From positions 36,980 through 100,979 of the forward strand of contig NZ_JAFKOK010000018.1 of the NCBI RefSeq assembly GCF_017303295.1: a DNA stretch of 64,000 bases, read 5' to 3'. The stretch comes from Rhodobacter sp. NTK016B. GTDB taxonomy: Bacteria; Pseudomonadota; Alphaproteobacteria; Rhodobacterales; Rhodobacteraceae. Numbering within the stretch: the first letter of the stretch is position 1; the number at the start of each line of letters is the position of its first letter. A program made the position numbers and the translations under genes. The notes below the pieces were generated by a model. It was not told the origin of the DNA. It did no database searches and saw only the letters and a list, made by a program, of their open reading frames with translations. Below, one piece after another: positions 34,195-43,990 of this stretch.

Positions 34195-36207
34195 ATGACC
34201 CAGCCCGCTGATGAAAAGCCCGCCCGCGACAAGGCCGATCACGACAAGGCCGATCGCGACAAGCCGTGGCTGTTTCGCACCTATGCCGGCCACTCGACCG
34301 CGAAAGCCTCGAACGAACTCTACCGCACCAACCTGTCCAAGGGGCAGACCGGCCTGTCGGTCGCCTTCGACCTGCCCACCCAGACCGGCTATGACAGCGA
34401 CCACGAACTCGCCCGGGGCGAAGTCGGCAAGGTCGGCGTGCCCGTCTGCCATATCGGTGACATGCGCGCGCTGTTCGATGCGATCCCGCTTGAGCAGATG
34501 AATACCTCGATGACGATCAACGCGACCGCACCGTGGCTGCTGGCGCTCTATATCGCCGTGGCCGAGGAACAGGGCGCCGATATCACCAAGCTGCAGGGCA
34601 CGGTGCAGAACGACCTGATCAAGGAATACCTCTCGCGCGGGACCTATATCTGCCCGCCCAAGCCGTCCTTGCGCATGATCACCGATGTCGCGGCCTATAC
34701 GCGCGAGCATCTGCCCAAATGGAACCCGATGAACGTGTGTTCCTACCATCTGCAGGAAGCGGGCGCGACGCCCGAACAGGAACTCGCCTTCGCGCTGGCG
34801 ACCGCCTGCGCCGTGCTCGATGACCTGAAGGACAAGGTCCCGGCGCAGCATTTCCCGGCGATGGTGGGCCGTATCTCGTTCTTCGTGAATGCGGGCATCC
34901 GCTTCGTGACCGAGATGTGCAAGATGCGCGCCTTCACCGAACTCTGGGACGAACTCTGCCGCGAGCGCTACGGCGTCGAGGATGCGCGCTATCGCCGCTT
35001 CCGCTACGGCGTGCAGGTCAATTCGCTGGGCCTGACCGAGCAGCAGCCGGAAAACAACGTCTACCGCATCCTGATCGAGGCGCTGGCGGTGACGCTGTCC
35101 AAGAATGCCCGCGCCCGCGCCGTGCAGCTGCCGGCCTGGAACGAGGCGCTCGGCCTGCCGCGCAAATGGGACCAGCAATGGTCGCTCCGGATGCAGCAGA
35201 TCCTCGCCTTCGAGACCGATCTTCTGGAATACGGCGACCTCTTCGACGGCAACCCGGTGGTCGATGCCAAGGTACAGGCGCTCAAAGAGGGCGCGCGCCA
35301 CGAACTCGCGCTCATCGATGATATGGGCGGCGCGGTCGACGCGATCGACTATATGAAAGGCCGCCTTGTCGAGGCCAATGCCGAGCGCATCGCCCGGATC
35401 GAGGACGGCGAAACCGTGGTCGTGGGCGTGAACCGCTTCACCACCACAGAACCCTCGCCGCTGACCACCGGCGAAGGCGCGATCATGGTCGCCGACGCCG
35501 ATGCCGAGGCCGACCAGATCGCCCGCCTGACCACGTGGCGCAGCGAGCGCGACGAAGCCGCGGTGCATGCCGCCCTGACCGCGCTGCGCGACGCCGCGCT
35601 CTCGGGCGCCAATGTCATGCCCGCCTCGATCCGCGCCGCGAAAGCGGGGGCCACGACGGGCGAATGGGGCCTTGTGATGCGGCGGGCCTTCGGCGAATAC
35701 CGCGCGCCCACCGGCGTCTCGCGCAACCCGTCGAACCGTACAGAGGGGCTGGAAGAGATCCGCGCCGCCGTCGATACGGTCAGTACACGGCTGGGGCGCC
35801 GCCTGAAATTCGTGGTCGGCAAGCCGGGCCTAGACGGCCATTCCAACGGCGCCGAACAGATCGCCGCCCGCGCGCGCGATTGCGGCATGGACATCCATTA
35901 CGAGGGCATCCGCCTGACTCCGTCGGAAATCGTCGACGCGGCGCTCGAGCAGCAGGCGCATGTCGTCGGACTGTCGATCCTCTCGGGCAGCCATGTGCCG
36001 CTGGTCGAAGAACTGATGACGCGGATGCGCCAAGCGGGCCTAGGCGACACGCCCGTGGTGGTCGGCGGCATCATCCCCGAAGACGACGCCACCCGTCTGC
36101 GGGCCATGGGCGTCGCCGCCGTCTACACGCCCAAGGATTTCGAACTCAACCGCATCATGATGGACATTGTCGGCCTCGTCTCGGAGACCGCTGTCGCCGC
36201 CGAGTAA
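34195..36207 (+). CDS. ecm: Ethylmalonyl-CoA mutase (MeaA/Ecm), coenzyme B12-dependent
   Basis: Ecm interconverts ethylmalonyl-CoA and methylsuccinyl-CoA in the ethylmalonyl-CoA pathway for acetyl-CoA assimilation. The 670-residue protein has a mutase (TIM-barrel) domain with FDLPTQTGYDSDHE and AGATPEQELAFAL, and a C-terminal B12 domain with the cobalt-ligand motif GLDGHSNGAEQ near residue 545. The GLDGHSNGAEQ form distinguishes MeaA/Ecm from methylmalonyl-CoA mutase (QDGHDRGA). GGAGG precedes the ATG at 34195. Crotonyl-CoA carboxylase/reductase, often near ecm, is not in this window. Confidence 0.9.
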   Translation: MTQPADEKPARDKADHDKADRDKPWLFRTYAGHSTAKASNELYRTNLSKGQTGLSVAFDLPTQTGYDSDHELARGEVGKVGVPVCHIGDMRALFDAIPLEQMNTSMTINATAPWLLALYIAVAEEQGADITKLQGTVQNDLIKEYLSRGTYICPPKPSLRMITDVAAYTREHLPKWNPMNVCSYHLQEAGATPEQELAFALATACAVLDDLKDKVPAQHFPAMVGRISFFVNAGIRFVTEMCKMRAFTELWDELCRERYGVEDARYRRFRYGVQVNSLGLTEQQPENNVYRILIEALAVTLSKNARARAVQLPAWNEALGLPRKWDQQWSLRMQQILAFETDLLEYGDLFDGNPVVDAKVQALKEGARHELALIDDMGGAVDAIDYMKGRLVEANAERIARIEDGETVVVGVNRFTTTEPSPLTTGEGAIMVADADAEADQIARLTTWRSERDEAAVHAALTALRDAALSGANVMPASIRAAKAGATTGEWGLVMRRAFGEYRAPTGVSRNPSNRTEGLEEIRAAVDTVSTRLGRRLKFVVGKPGLDGHSNGAEQIAARARDCGMDIHYEGIRLTPSEIVDAALEQQAHVVGLSILSGSHVPLVEELMTRMRQAGLGDTPVVVGGIIPEDDATRLRAMGVAAVYTPKDFELNRIMMDIVGLVSETAVAAE

Positions 36208-36252
36208 CCGCTAAAGACAAGGGCGGACGGTTCCCGAAAAACCGCCCGCCCC

Positions 36253-36299
36253 GTCTTTAATCCCCAAATATCCCGGGGGTCCGGGGGCAGCGCCCCCGG
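36253..36299. repeat. REP-like intergenic element, copy 2
   Basis: This copy has the core TCTTTAATC then CCAAATATCCCGGGGG, followed by an 8-base hairpin (CCGGGGGC / GCCCCCGG). It lies between the convergent ecm and serS stops. Confidence 0.8.
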
Positions 36300-36308
36300 T
36301 CCTGTCCG

Positions 36309-37601
36309 TCAGACCAGCGTGCCTTCGGGCGTGATGCGGGTCTTGCCACCCAGCCACGGATGCAGCGCCGCCGGCAGCGTGACCGAACCGTCCGCCTGTT
36401 GGCCGTTCTCCAACACCGCGATCAGGCAGCGCCCCACGGCCAGCCCCGAGCCGTTCAGCGTCGCCAGGAATTCGGGCTTGCCGCCGCCCTCGGGCCGGAA
36501 CCGCCCGTTCATCCGCCGCGCCTGGAACGTGCCGCAGGTCGAGCAGGACGAGATCTCGCGATAAGCGTTCTGGCCGGGCAGCCAGACCTCGATGTCATGC
36601 GTCTTCTGGCTGCCAAAGCCCATGTCCCCGGTGCAAAGCACCACGGTGCGATAGGGCAGTTCCAGCTTTTCCAGGATCGCCTGCGCGCAGCCGGTCATGC
36701 GGTCATGCTCGGCCAGCGCTTCGTCGGGATGGCAGAGGGTCACCATCTCGACCTTTTCGAACTGGTGCTGGCGCAGGATGCCGGTCGTATCCTTGCCCGC
36801 CGAGCCCGCTTCCGAGCGGAAGCAATGGGTATGCGCGGTCATCCGCACCGGCAATTGCGCGCCGTCCATGATCTCGCCCGCGGCAAAGTTGGTCATGGTG
36901 ACTTCCGAGGTCGGTATCAGCCACCAGCCATTCGTCGTCTGATAGCTGTCCTCGGCGAATTTCGGCAGGTTGCCCGTGCCGTACATCGCCTCATCCTTAA
37001 CCAGAACCGGGGTCCAGCATTCTTCCAGCCCGTGCTCGGTCGTGTGGGTGTCGATCATGAACTGCGCCAGCGCCCGGTGAACGCGCGCGACTGCGCCCTT
37101 CAGCACCATGAAGCGCGAGCCCGACAGCTTGGCCGCCATCGCCAGATCCAGACCCGGTTTCACGCCCGCAATGTCGAAATGCTCGACCGGCTGGAAATCC
37201 AGCGCGCGCGGCTCGCCCCAGCGGCGTGTCTCGACATTGTCGTCCTCGTCCTTGCCGAAGGGCACCTCGTCAAGCGGCAGGTTGGGGATCTCGGCCAGCC
37301 GCGCGGTCAGCGCCGCGTCTTCCTCGGCTGCCTGCGCGTTCAGCGCGGCGATCTCGGCCTTCTTCTCGGCCACCAGCGCGCGCAGGCGCTCGAACTCGGC
37401 CTCGTCGCCCCGGCCCTTGGCCGCGCCCACCTCTTTCGAGGCCTTGTTCTGCTCGGCCTGCGCGGTCTCGGCGGCAAGGATCTTCGCGCGGCGGCTTTCA
37501 TCCATCGACAGCAATTCCGCCGACAGCGGCGAAAGCCCCCGGCGGGCCAGAGCGTCGTCGAAAGCGGCGGGGTTCTCGCGGATGGCGCGGATATCGTGCA
37601 T
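36309..37601 (-). CDS. serS: Seryl-tRNA synthetase
   Basis: SerRS charges tRNA-Ser in the cytoplasm. The 430-residue class II synthetase has an N-terminal coiled-coil arm (about residues 25-105). The catalytic domain contains motif 2 ([24 protein letters not shown]) and motif 3 ([17 protein letters not shown]). Length is normal for the family. It is transcribed alone; its 3' end faces ecm across a repeat copy. Confidence 0.97.
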   Translation of the reverse strand: MHDIRAIRENPAAFDDALARRGLSPLSAELLSMDESRRAKILAAETAQAEQNKASKEVGAAKGRGDEAEFERLRALVAEKKAEIAALNAQAAEEDAALTARLAEIPNLPLDEVPFGKDEDDNVETRRWGEPRALDFQPVEHFDIAGVKPGLDLAMAAKLSGSRFMVLKGAVARVHRALAQFMIDTHTTEHGLEECWTPVLVKDEAMYGTGNLPKFAEDSYQTTNGWWLIPTSEVTMTNFAAGEIMDGAQLPVRMTAHTHCFRSEAGSAGKDTTGILRQHQFEKVEMVTLCHPDEALAEHDRMTGCAQAILEKLELPYRTVVLCTGDMGFGSQKTHDIEVWLPGQNAYREISSCSTCGTFQARRMNGRFRPEGGGKPEFLATLNGSGLAVGRCLIAVLENGQQADGSVTLPAALHPWLGGKTRITPEGTLV

Positions 37602-37714
37602 TGTCGTCCTCGAAACTGGCGCGAAACGTCTGGGGCCTGATATGCACCAAAGCGCCGCACGGGGAAAGGCCGCGCGTTACTGCGTTCCGTGGCCCGTCTC
37701 GGCGTCGCCGTGAC

Positions 37715-38209
37715 TCAGCTTTGCTGGACGATGATGTCGAAATCGACCCGGCACCAGCGCAGATGGCCCAGATGCAGGATCTGCCCGCGGATGCGGATCG
37801 TGCCCGCGGTATTCTCGTCGATATCGGACGGCCACATCGAGATCAGCCGGATCTCGGCCGCCTCGTGATTGTCCTGATCGCGAAAGCTGATCGGCCCGCC
37901 GATGAAAGCGTGGCGCACGGGTTGCCAGGACCGGGAAAAACTGCCGCCGGCGCGCTCGACACTGAAACCGTGGTGGTCATTCAGAAAGGTCAGCGTGTCG
38001 CCATCGGTATTCCAAGCGATATTGGCCGGGTGGAAGCGCACGACATAGGTCTGCGGCCGCCCCGACCAGCCGCCACTCATGCAGGCGGGCGAAAAGTTCG
38101 ACAGCGTGCCGCCCCCCTCGAACCGGCCCGATTGCGCAGCGGCAGGCAGGACGGAGAGGGACATAAACAGCGCCGACACGGCGGCAACGGCGGACGAACG
38201 GAAGGTCAT
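37715..38209 (-). CDS. Secreted protein of unknown function, paralog A
   Basis: I do not recognise a named family. This 164-residue protein has a signal peptide ending near PAAAQ (about residue 26) and a mature region of about 138 residues. The mature part shares a mosaic with the gene at 38481-38972: GRFEGGGTLSNFSPAC near its start, WQPVRHAFIG in the middle, SMWPSDIDENT, RIRGQI and RWCRVDFDIIVQQS at the end. Two cysteines (PAC and RWC) are kept in both and probably form a disulfide. A small beta-rich periplasmic or extracellular fold is likely. Confidence 0.78.
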   Translation of the reverse strand: MTFRSSAVAAVSALFMSLSVLPAAAQSGRFEGGGTLSNFSPACMSGGWSGRPQTYVVRFHPANIAWNTDGDTLTFLNDHHGFSVERAGGSFSRSWQPVRHAFIGGPISFRDQDNHEAAEIRLISMWPSDIDENTAGTIRIRGQILHLGHLRWCRVDFDIIVQQS

Positions 38210-38413
38210 GAAACACCCATCAGAGGCAGAATTTGGCCCTACGAGACCGGGATACGCGTACATCCCGGCAATCAGCGCCGGGTTACCGGATGCCCGGACT
38301 AGTGCGGACACCCGCAGAATACCAACAGGAAAAATGCGGTTGCATGATGGCAGGAACGAGGAAACCCGCGCACAATTCCGCTATGGCCTGCGGGAATGCA
38401 GGGCCACACATGC

Positions 38414-38441
38414 AAAAAACGGGGGCGCCGGGCGCCCCCGT
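38414..38441 (-). terminator. Intrinsic terminator downstream of secreted paralog B
   Basis: On the reverse strand an 11-base GC-rich inverted repeat (ACGGGGGCGCC / GGCGCCCCCGT) is followed by a T run (TTTTT), about 40 bases past the paralog B stop. It separates the two paralogs into different transcripts. Confidence 0.85.
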
Positions 38442-38480
38442 CTGTGTAGTCGCTTCAAGCCCGGCTGAGCGGCGAGCGTC

Positions 38481-38972
38481 TCAGCGCTGCTGGACGATCA
38501 CGTCGAAATCGACCCGGCACCACCGCGCCAGCGCCAGATGCTGGATCTGCCCGCGGATGCGCACCGGCTGATCGGTATTCTCATCCAGATTGTTGGGCCA
38601 CATCGACAGGATGCGAATCCGCGCCGCCTCGGGCTGGTTCTGATCGGCCACCGTGATCCCGCTGCCGAGGAAGGCATGGGTGACAGGTTGCCACCTATTG
38701 CTGAAATTCCCGCCGTTCAGGATGAAGCTCATCGCGGTCTGGCCGCCGTAAAAGGCAATCGAGTCGCGGTCGCGGTTGGAACCGACACCGCGCGGGTGGT
38801 AGCGCACCTCGTAACGCTCGGGCGTGTCGACCCAGCCGTCATTGATGCAGGCGGGGGTCCAGTTCGACAGCGTGCCGCCTCCATGGAACCGGCCCGTCAA
38901 CGCCCCCGCCGTCAGCGGCAGCGCGCCTGCCACCAGCGCCGCGATAGCGCCTGTGAGTATCTTCTTCATCAT
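38481..38972 (-). CDS. Secreted protein of unknown function, paralog B
   Basis: This 163-residue protein is the tandem paralog of the gene at 37715-38209, with the same layout: a signal peptide (MMKKILTGAIAALVAGALPL, cleaved near AGA), GRFHGGGTLSNWTPAC, WQPVTHAFLG, SMWPNNLDENT, RIRGQI and RWCRVDFDVIVQQR. The two mature regions are roughly 45-50 percent identical by eye. The start is ATG 38972, or 38969 one codon later. No enzyme motif is obvious. Confidence 0.78.
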   Translation of the reverse strand: MMKKILTGAIAALVAGALPLTAGALTGRFHGGGTLSNWTPACINDGWVDTPERYEVRYHPRGVGSNRDRDSIAFYGGQTAMSFILNGGNFSNRWQPVTHAFLGSGITVADQNQPEAARIRILSMWPNNLDENTDQPVRIRGQIQHLALARWCRVDFDVIVQQR

Positions 38973-39074
38973 GTCCGGTCCCCCCGCTTGGTAACTTATG
39001 AAATATGCGGCCTCTCCCAATCGACGGGAAAGACGTTTTCATTTTGCGAAGAACCGCGGAAAACATCAAGGATT

Positions 39075-42000
39075 TCACGGCTTGCGCCCAGATTCAGGTC
39101 CCGGATTCAGGCCGCCCCGCGCGTGCCTTGCCAGCCCCAGATCGCCGAGGATCGCGTAGAAGGCCGGCAGCACGATCAGCACCAGCAGTGTCGAGGCGAT
39201 CATGCCGAACACCACGCTGACCACCAAGGGCTTGAGGACCTGCGCCTGAAGTGAGGTCTCGGCCAGTAGCGGCACCATGCCGATCACCGTCGTGGCAACG
39301 GTGATGACGATGGGCCGCACCCGCGCGCGGACCGCCGCCCCGGCAGAGGCGGCCAGCGACAGGCCCTCGGCGGCGCGGGCCTTGGTGACCTCGACCAGCA
39401 GGATCGCGTTGTTGACGACGATCCCCGCCAGCGAGGCCGCACCCATCATCGACGGCATCGAGATATCATAGCCGGTCGCCCAATGACCCCAGACCACGCC
39501 CAGAAAGGCCAGCGGGATCGTCATCATCACGATTACCGGCTCGACATAGCTGCGGAACTGAAAGGACAGGATCAGGTAAATCCCCAGCAACCCCAGAACA
39601 AAGCCCCGCACGATGGAACCCGCCGTTTCGGCCAGGTTCTCCGCCTGCCCTTCGACCGAGATCCGCAGTCCCGGCACCGTCGCCGTCATCTCGTCCAGAA
39701 GCGTTTCGCGCAAAACGGCGGTGATCGCATCGGCATTGCCCAGACGCGGGTCGATATCGGCCTGCACGGTCACGCTGCGCGCGCCGTTCACCTGTGTGAT
39801 CGTGCCCCAGCCGCGCGCCTCTTCCATGCGCAGCACGCTGTCGAAGGGCACCTCGCCGCCGCTTGGCAGACGGAAGCGGAAATCCTGCAGATCGTCCAGC
39901 GCGTCACGGTCGCCGGGGGCGAGGATCAGCTCGACCTCGTGCGCGATGGCGCCGGTGCGCACATCGTCCAGCGTGGCGCCCAGAAAGGCCGCGCGCAATT
40001 GCCCGGCCACCTCGGCGGCGGTCAGGTCCAGCCCCGGCGCCGTTTCGGTCAGGGTCAGGCGCAGCTCGGGCTTGCCGGGGCGCAGGTTGAGCATCGCGTT
40101 GCGAATGCCAGCATAGCTGCGCAACTCGGCCAGCACCCGCGCGCTCTGGTCGTGCAGGACATCCAGATCCGGATGCATGAGCCGAAGCTCGATGGCGACG
40201 CCCTGTGGGCCGATCCCGGGCTCGGCAATCACCAGCGACGAGGCCCCGGCCAGAGGTCCGATCGCCTGTCGCCACGCCTCGGCAATGTCGTCAAGCGAAG
40301 TCGCGCGGATCTCGGCGCTCAGCAGGTCGGCGCTGACCGTCGCGACATGCGCGCCCTGCTCTCCGGCCGAGACATTGCGGTTGAACCGCGTGATCCGCCG
40401 CACGACCAGCGGCTGCCCCTCGGGTTGATCGGGGGACAGATCGGAATTGACCTGCATGAGCGCAGCCTCGACCTGCGCGACGGCCTCTTGCGTGCGCGAC
40501 AGCGGCGTGCCCTGCGGCATCAAGAGCCGCGCCTCCAGCACATCGCCGTCGATATCGGGCAGCGCCTCGCGCCTGACCACGCCGCCGCCCACCGCGCCGA
40601 GGGTCACGATCAGCGCGCCGATGGCCAGCCCGGTCGTCAGGTACCGTGCCCGGATCGCCAGATCGGCCACCCGCCCCAGCCCCTCGCGCAGATGATCGAC
40701 GCCCGCATCGAAGCGGCGGCGGAACCCGCCGGGGGGGTTCCCCGCGCGCTCGGCCTCATGGCGCAGATGGCGCGGCAGGATCAGAAAGGCCTCGATCAGG
40801 CTCGCCGCCAGAGCGGCGATCAGCACCACGGGCAGGACCTGCAACACCTTGCCCAGCGTCCCGGCAAGGAACGAGAGCGGCGCGAAGATCGCCACCGTGG
40901 TCAGGAAAGACGCAAAGACGCCCGGCGCCACCACCCGGACGCCGCGCACCACGCCTTCCAGCCCGTCGCCCTTGGCGGCTTCGACGGCGATGGAATCCGA
41001 CAGCACGATGGAATCGTCCATGACGATGCCGATAGCCATCAGCAGCGCGACCATCGTGATCATGTTCAGCGTCAGGCCGGTCAGCGACATCATCAACAGC
41101 GCCCCGGCCATCGCCACCGGCAATCCCATCGCCGCCCACAGCGCCAGACCGGGCCGGAAGAACAGCGACATCACCAGCACGACCAGAACCAGCCCCGCCG
41201 CGCCGTTGCGGATCAGCATCGCCAGACGGTCGCGCACAATGCTGGTCGTGTCCTGCACGATCTCGACGTTCAGGCTTGGCGGCAGGGTGCGGCGGGTGAT
41301 CGCCACCTCGCCCCGCAACGCTTCGAGCGCGCGCAGGGCATCGGTGCCGCGCGGCCTTTGGATGTCCAGCAGGATCGCGGGCGCCCCGTCCAGATAAGCG
41401 CGCTCTTCGGGCGGATCGTGCTCTTCGCGGATCGTCGCGACATCGCCCAGAACCAGCCGCGCGCCATTGTCCTGCACCAGCACCGGTAGCGCGGCCAGTT
41501 CGTCCAATGTGCGGCGGCTTTCGGTCAGCCGAAGCTGCAGATCGCCCCCCGGCATCATCAGCGCGCCGCTCGGCTGATCGAGGCTTTGGGCAGACAGCAG
41601 ATCGGCCAGTCGCGCGGGCGTCAGGCCGTATTGTGCCAGCACCGCGCGCTCGACCTCGATGCGGAACTGCCGCTCGCCCAGCCCCGACAGCGTGACTTGC
41701 GCAATCTCGGGCAAAGCCGACAGCCGGTCGGCCAGTCCCTCGGCGAACAGGTCAAGCTCGTGCAGCGGCAGATCGCCCGACACCGCGACCGAGGCCACGC
41801 CGTCGGTGCGGTGCAATTCGCGCACCAGCGGATCTTCGGCCCGCGCGGGAAAGCTGTCGATGGCGCCGATCTCGGTGCGCAGGGCGTTGACGAAACGGAT
41901 CGGATCGCCGCCTTCGTCCATCACCGCCACCGCCCGCGCGCGGTTGTCCTGTGCCGTGCAGCGCAGCTCGTCCAGGGCCTCGACGCCCTGCACCGCATCC

Positions 42001-42197
42001 CAGAGCGGGCGGCAGATCGCCTCTTCGACCTCAGAGGCCGCCGCCCCGCGATAGGGCACGGTGATTTCGACCTCGGTGTCGCGGAAATCGGGGAATGTCT
42101 CGCGGATCAGCGCGGGCAGCGACAGCGCGCCCATCGCCAGAAACAGGATCAGCAGCAGGTTCGCCGCCGTCGGATGCCCCGCGAACCAGCGGATCAC
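39075..42197 (-). CDS. RND-family efflux pump, inner-membrane permease
   Basis: This 1040-residue AcrB/MdtB-like permease drives export of hydrophobic compounds by proton antiport. It has an N-terminal membrane segment (about residues 10-30), a large periplasmic loop, and TM4 with the proton-relay pair GIVMDDSIVLSD near residue 403. A second repeat begins near residue 525 (YLTTGLAIGALIVTLGAV). The C-terminal membrane block (about 865-1030) ends in MIASTLLVLIVLPAFYAIL. The stop of the adaptor gene overlaps its start by four bases. No outer-membrane TolC gene lies beside it. Confidence 0.95.
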   Translation of the reverse strand: MIRWFAGHPTAANLLLILFLAMGALSLPALIRETFPDFRDTEVEITVPYRGAAASEVEEAICRPLWDAVQGVEALDELRCTAQDNRARAVAVMDEGGDPIRFVNALRTEIGAIDSFPARAEDPLVRELHRTDGVASVAVSGDLPLHELDLFAEGLADRLSALPEIAQVTLSGLGERQFRIEVERAVLAQYGLTPARLADLLSAQSLDQPSGALMMPGGDLQLRLTESRRTLDELAALPVLVQDNGARLVLGDVATIREEHDPPEERAYLDGAPAILLDIQRPRGTDALRALEALRGEVAITRRTLPPSLNVEIVQDTTSIVRDRLAMLIRNGAAGLVLVVLVMSLFFRPGLALWAAMGLPVAMAGALLMMSLTGLTLNMITMVALLMAIGIVMDDSIVLSDSIAVEAAKGDGLEGVVRGVRVVAPGVFASFLTTVAIFAPLSFLAGTLGKVLQVLPVVLIAALAASLIEAFLILPRHLRHEAERAGNPPGGFRRRFDAGVDHLREGLGRVADLAIRARYLTTGLAIGALIVTLGAVGGGVVRREALPDIDGDVLEARLLMPQGTPLSRTQEAVAQVEAALMQVNSDLSPDQPEGQPLVVRRITRFNRNVSAGEQGAHVATVSADLLSAEIRATSLDDIAEAWRQAIGPLAGASSLVIAEPGIGPQGVAIELRLMHPDLDVLHDQSARVLAELRSYAGIRNAMLNLRPGKPELRLTLTETAPGLDLTAAEVAGQLRAAFLGATLDDVRTGAIAHEVELILAPGDRDALDDLQDFRFRLPSGGEVPFDSVLRMEEARGWGTITQVNGARSVTVQADIDPRLGNADAITAVLRETLLDEMTATVPGLRISVEGQAENLAETAGSIVRGFVLGLLGIYLILSFQFRSYVEPVIVMMTIPLAFLGVVWGHWATGYDISMPSMMGAASLAGIVVNNAILLVEVTKARAAEGLSLAASAGAAVRARVRPIVITVATTVIGMVPLLAETSLQAQVLKPLVVSVVFGMIASTLLVLIVLPAFYAILGDLGLARHARGGLNPGPESGRKP

Positions 42198-43492
42198 GGG
42201 GCCACCGCCAGCAACGGCATCCCCGGAATCGCCGGGGCGATATCGTCGATCACCAGCCGCTCACCGGGCGCAAGCCCGCTGTCGATCACCGCCAGATCGT
42301 CCTGCCGATAGGCGATCTCGACCGCGCGCAGTTCCAGACGGCTTTCGGCGTCTATGAGATAGACCATGCCGCCGTGCACCGCCGAGGCCGGGACCGCAAT
42401 CACATCGGACAGCGCCGGGCCGGTCAGCGTGACCTGCGCCTGAAGGTTGGAAATCAGCGGGATGCGCTCGGGCGGATGGGCACCATCAAACGGGTCATCC
42501 ACGGTGATGACCGCCTGAACCGTACGCGCCTGCGGGTCCAGCGCCGGTTCGACCCGCGAAAGCCGTCCCTGCCAGACCTGACCGGGATTCGAGACCGGCT
42601 CGACCGAGACCGACACGGCATCGGTGCGCCCGGCATCCAGCGCCTCGAGAATGCCGCCGTCGAAGGCGATGCCCGACAGCATCCGTTGAAAGGCCGCGAT
42701 CGGCACCTGCGCGACGACCTCGGCCTGCGCCAGCCCTTCCCCCGCGACCAGCACCTGCCCGGTCGCGACGACCTGATACCGCTCGACAGGGGCCTGCGTG
42801 ATGCGCAGATCGAAGGGCGCGGTGATCTCGGTATGCGCCAGATCGCGGCGCGCCCGGGCCAGCGCGGCCTCGGTCCGCGCGCGCTGTGCGGCCAGCCGAT
42901 CCTGCCGGGGGCCGATCAGCGCCAATGCGTTCTGCAGCTCGACCACGACGCGCCGCGCAGCCAGAACGGCGCGCTCGGCCTCGTCCCCGCGCGAGGCGGG
43001 CGCGGTCCCCTGCGAGACCAGCTCGCGGGTGCGCTGCGCATCGGCTTCGCTCAGTGCCAGCCGGGCCTGTTCCAGCTCGAGCACCCGGCGGGTATTGTCG
43101 GCTTCGGCCTCGATCTGCGCGCTTTCCGCGCTCAGCGAGGCCAGATCCGCCTCGGCCTGCGCGATGGCCAGTTCGTAATCGGCGGGGTCGATGCGCATCA
43201 ACACATCGCCTTCGCGCGCCAGCATCCCGGTTTCCAGATCGGGCGCCTGCCAGATCACCGCGCCACGCACCTCGCTGATGGCGCTCCATGTCTCGGCGGG
43301 GCGCACATTGCCCCAGCCCTGCGCCACCGGCACCAGATCGCGGGGCTCGACCGGCGCAACCCGGACGGCCAAACCCACCTGCGTCGAGACAACGCGCCCC
43401 GGCGCGGGCGCCTGCGCGACCAGCCGCGCAGCAATGACCGCGCCCAGCGCGATCGGCGTCACGAACATCACCACGGCCAGAATCCTGCGCAT
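42194..43492 (-). CDS. RND efflux periplasmic adaptor (MFP/HlyD family)
   Basis: This 432-residue adaptor joins the RND permease to an outer-membrane channel. It has an N-terminal anchor (about residues 5-23), a barrel-sandwich lipoyl-like domain split around a long coiled-coil hairpin (about 125-215, many Glu/Ala/Arg heptads), then beta-barrel domains with SNLQAQVTLTGPA. The ATG at 43492 follows GGGGGA at good spacing; a GTG at 43510 is the alternative. It overlaps the permease gene by four bases. The substrate is unknown. Confidence 0.92.
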   Translation of the reverse strand: MRRILAVVMFVTPIALGAVIAARLVAQAPAPGRVVSTQVGLAVRVAPVEPRDLVPVAQGWGNVRPAETWSAISEVRGAVIWQAPDLETGMLAREGDVLMRIDPADYELAIAQAEADLASLSAESAQIEAEADNTRRVLELEQARLALSEADAQRTRELVSQGTAPASRGDEAERAVLAARRVVVELQNALALIGPRQDRLAAQRARTEAALARARRDLAHTEITAPFDLRITQAPVERYQVVATGQVLVAGEGLAQAEVVAQVPIAAFQRMLSGIAFDGGILEALDAGRTDAVSVSVEPVSNPGQVWQGRLSRVEPALDPQARTVQAVITVDDPFDGAHPPERIPLISNLQAQVTLTGPALSDVIAVPASAVHGGMVYLIDAESRLELRAVEIAYRQDDLAVIDSGLAPGERLVIDDIAPAIPGMPLLAVAP

Positions 43493-43699
43493 CGGTCGTA
43501 TCCCCCGCACCTGTCGCCGGAATGCAGGCTAAGCGCCGCTCACCTTCGCGGCAAGGCGACGCAGAGCCGCGCGCGAAATCACCGACACCGCAACGACGTT
43601 GACGCCAGCGGCCCAGCCCATGCTTGCGCCTTACCGCTGGCATCGCTAAACCCCACAGCGATCCATATCCGTTCCCGTCCGATCCTGCCGGAGAGACCC

Positions 43700-43990
43700 A
43701 TGTCCACCATCGACATCGAGACCGCGCGCCGGGTGGCGAAACTCGCCCGCATCCGCGTCGCCGACGATAGCCTGCCGCAACTGGCGCAGGAATTGTCCGG
43801 CATCCTGACCTTCATGGAGCAGCTCGGCGAAGTCGATGTGACGGGTGTCGAGCCGATGACCTCGGTCACGCCAATGCGCCTGAAACGCCGCCCGGACGCC
43901 GTGACCGACGGGAATATCCAGGACAAGGTCCTGTCGAACGCCCCCGATGCCCGCGAGGGCTTCTTTGCCGTGCCGAAGGTGGTGGAATGA
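43700..43990 (+). CDS. gatC: Glutamyl/aspartyl-tRNA amidotransferase subunit C
   Basis: GatC is a small helical subunit of the GatCAB complex, which amidates misacylated Glu-tRNA(Gln) or Asp-tRNA(Asn). The 96-residue protein shows the family pattern [27 protein letters not shown] and the C-terminal FFAVPKVVE. The ATG at 43700 has GGAGAG upstream. It overlaps gatA by four bases. gatB is not in this window. Confidence 0.95.
   Translation: MSTIDIETARRVAKLARIRVADDSLPQLAQELSGILTFMEQLGEVDVTGVEPMTSVTPMRLKRRPDAVTDGNIQDKVLSNAPDAREGFFAVPKVVE

Noticed and set aside
39483..41489. Forward open frame (about 668 codons) opposite the RND permease
   Set aside because: It is antisense to a typical RND permease with all membrane motifs; composition is Arg/Gln/His-rich and no ribosome site or family match is seen.
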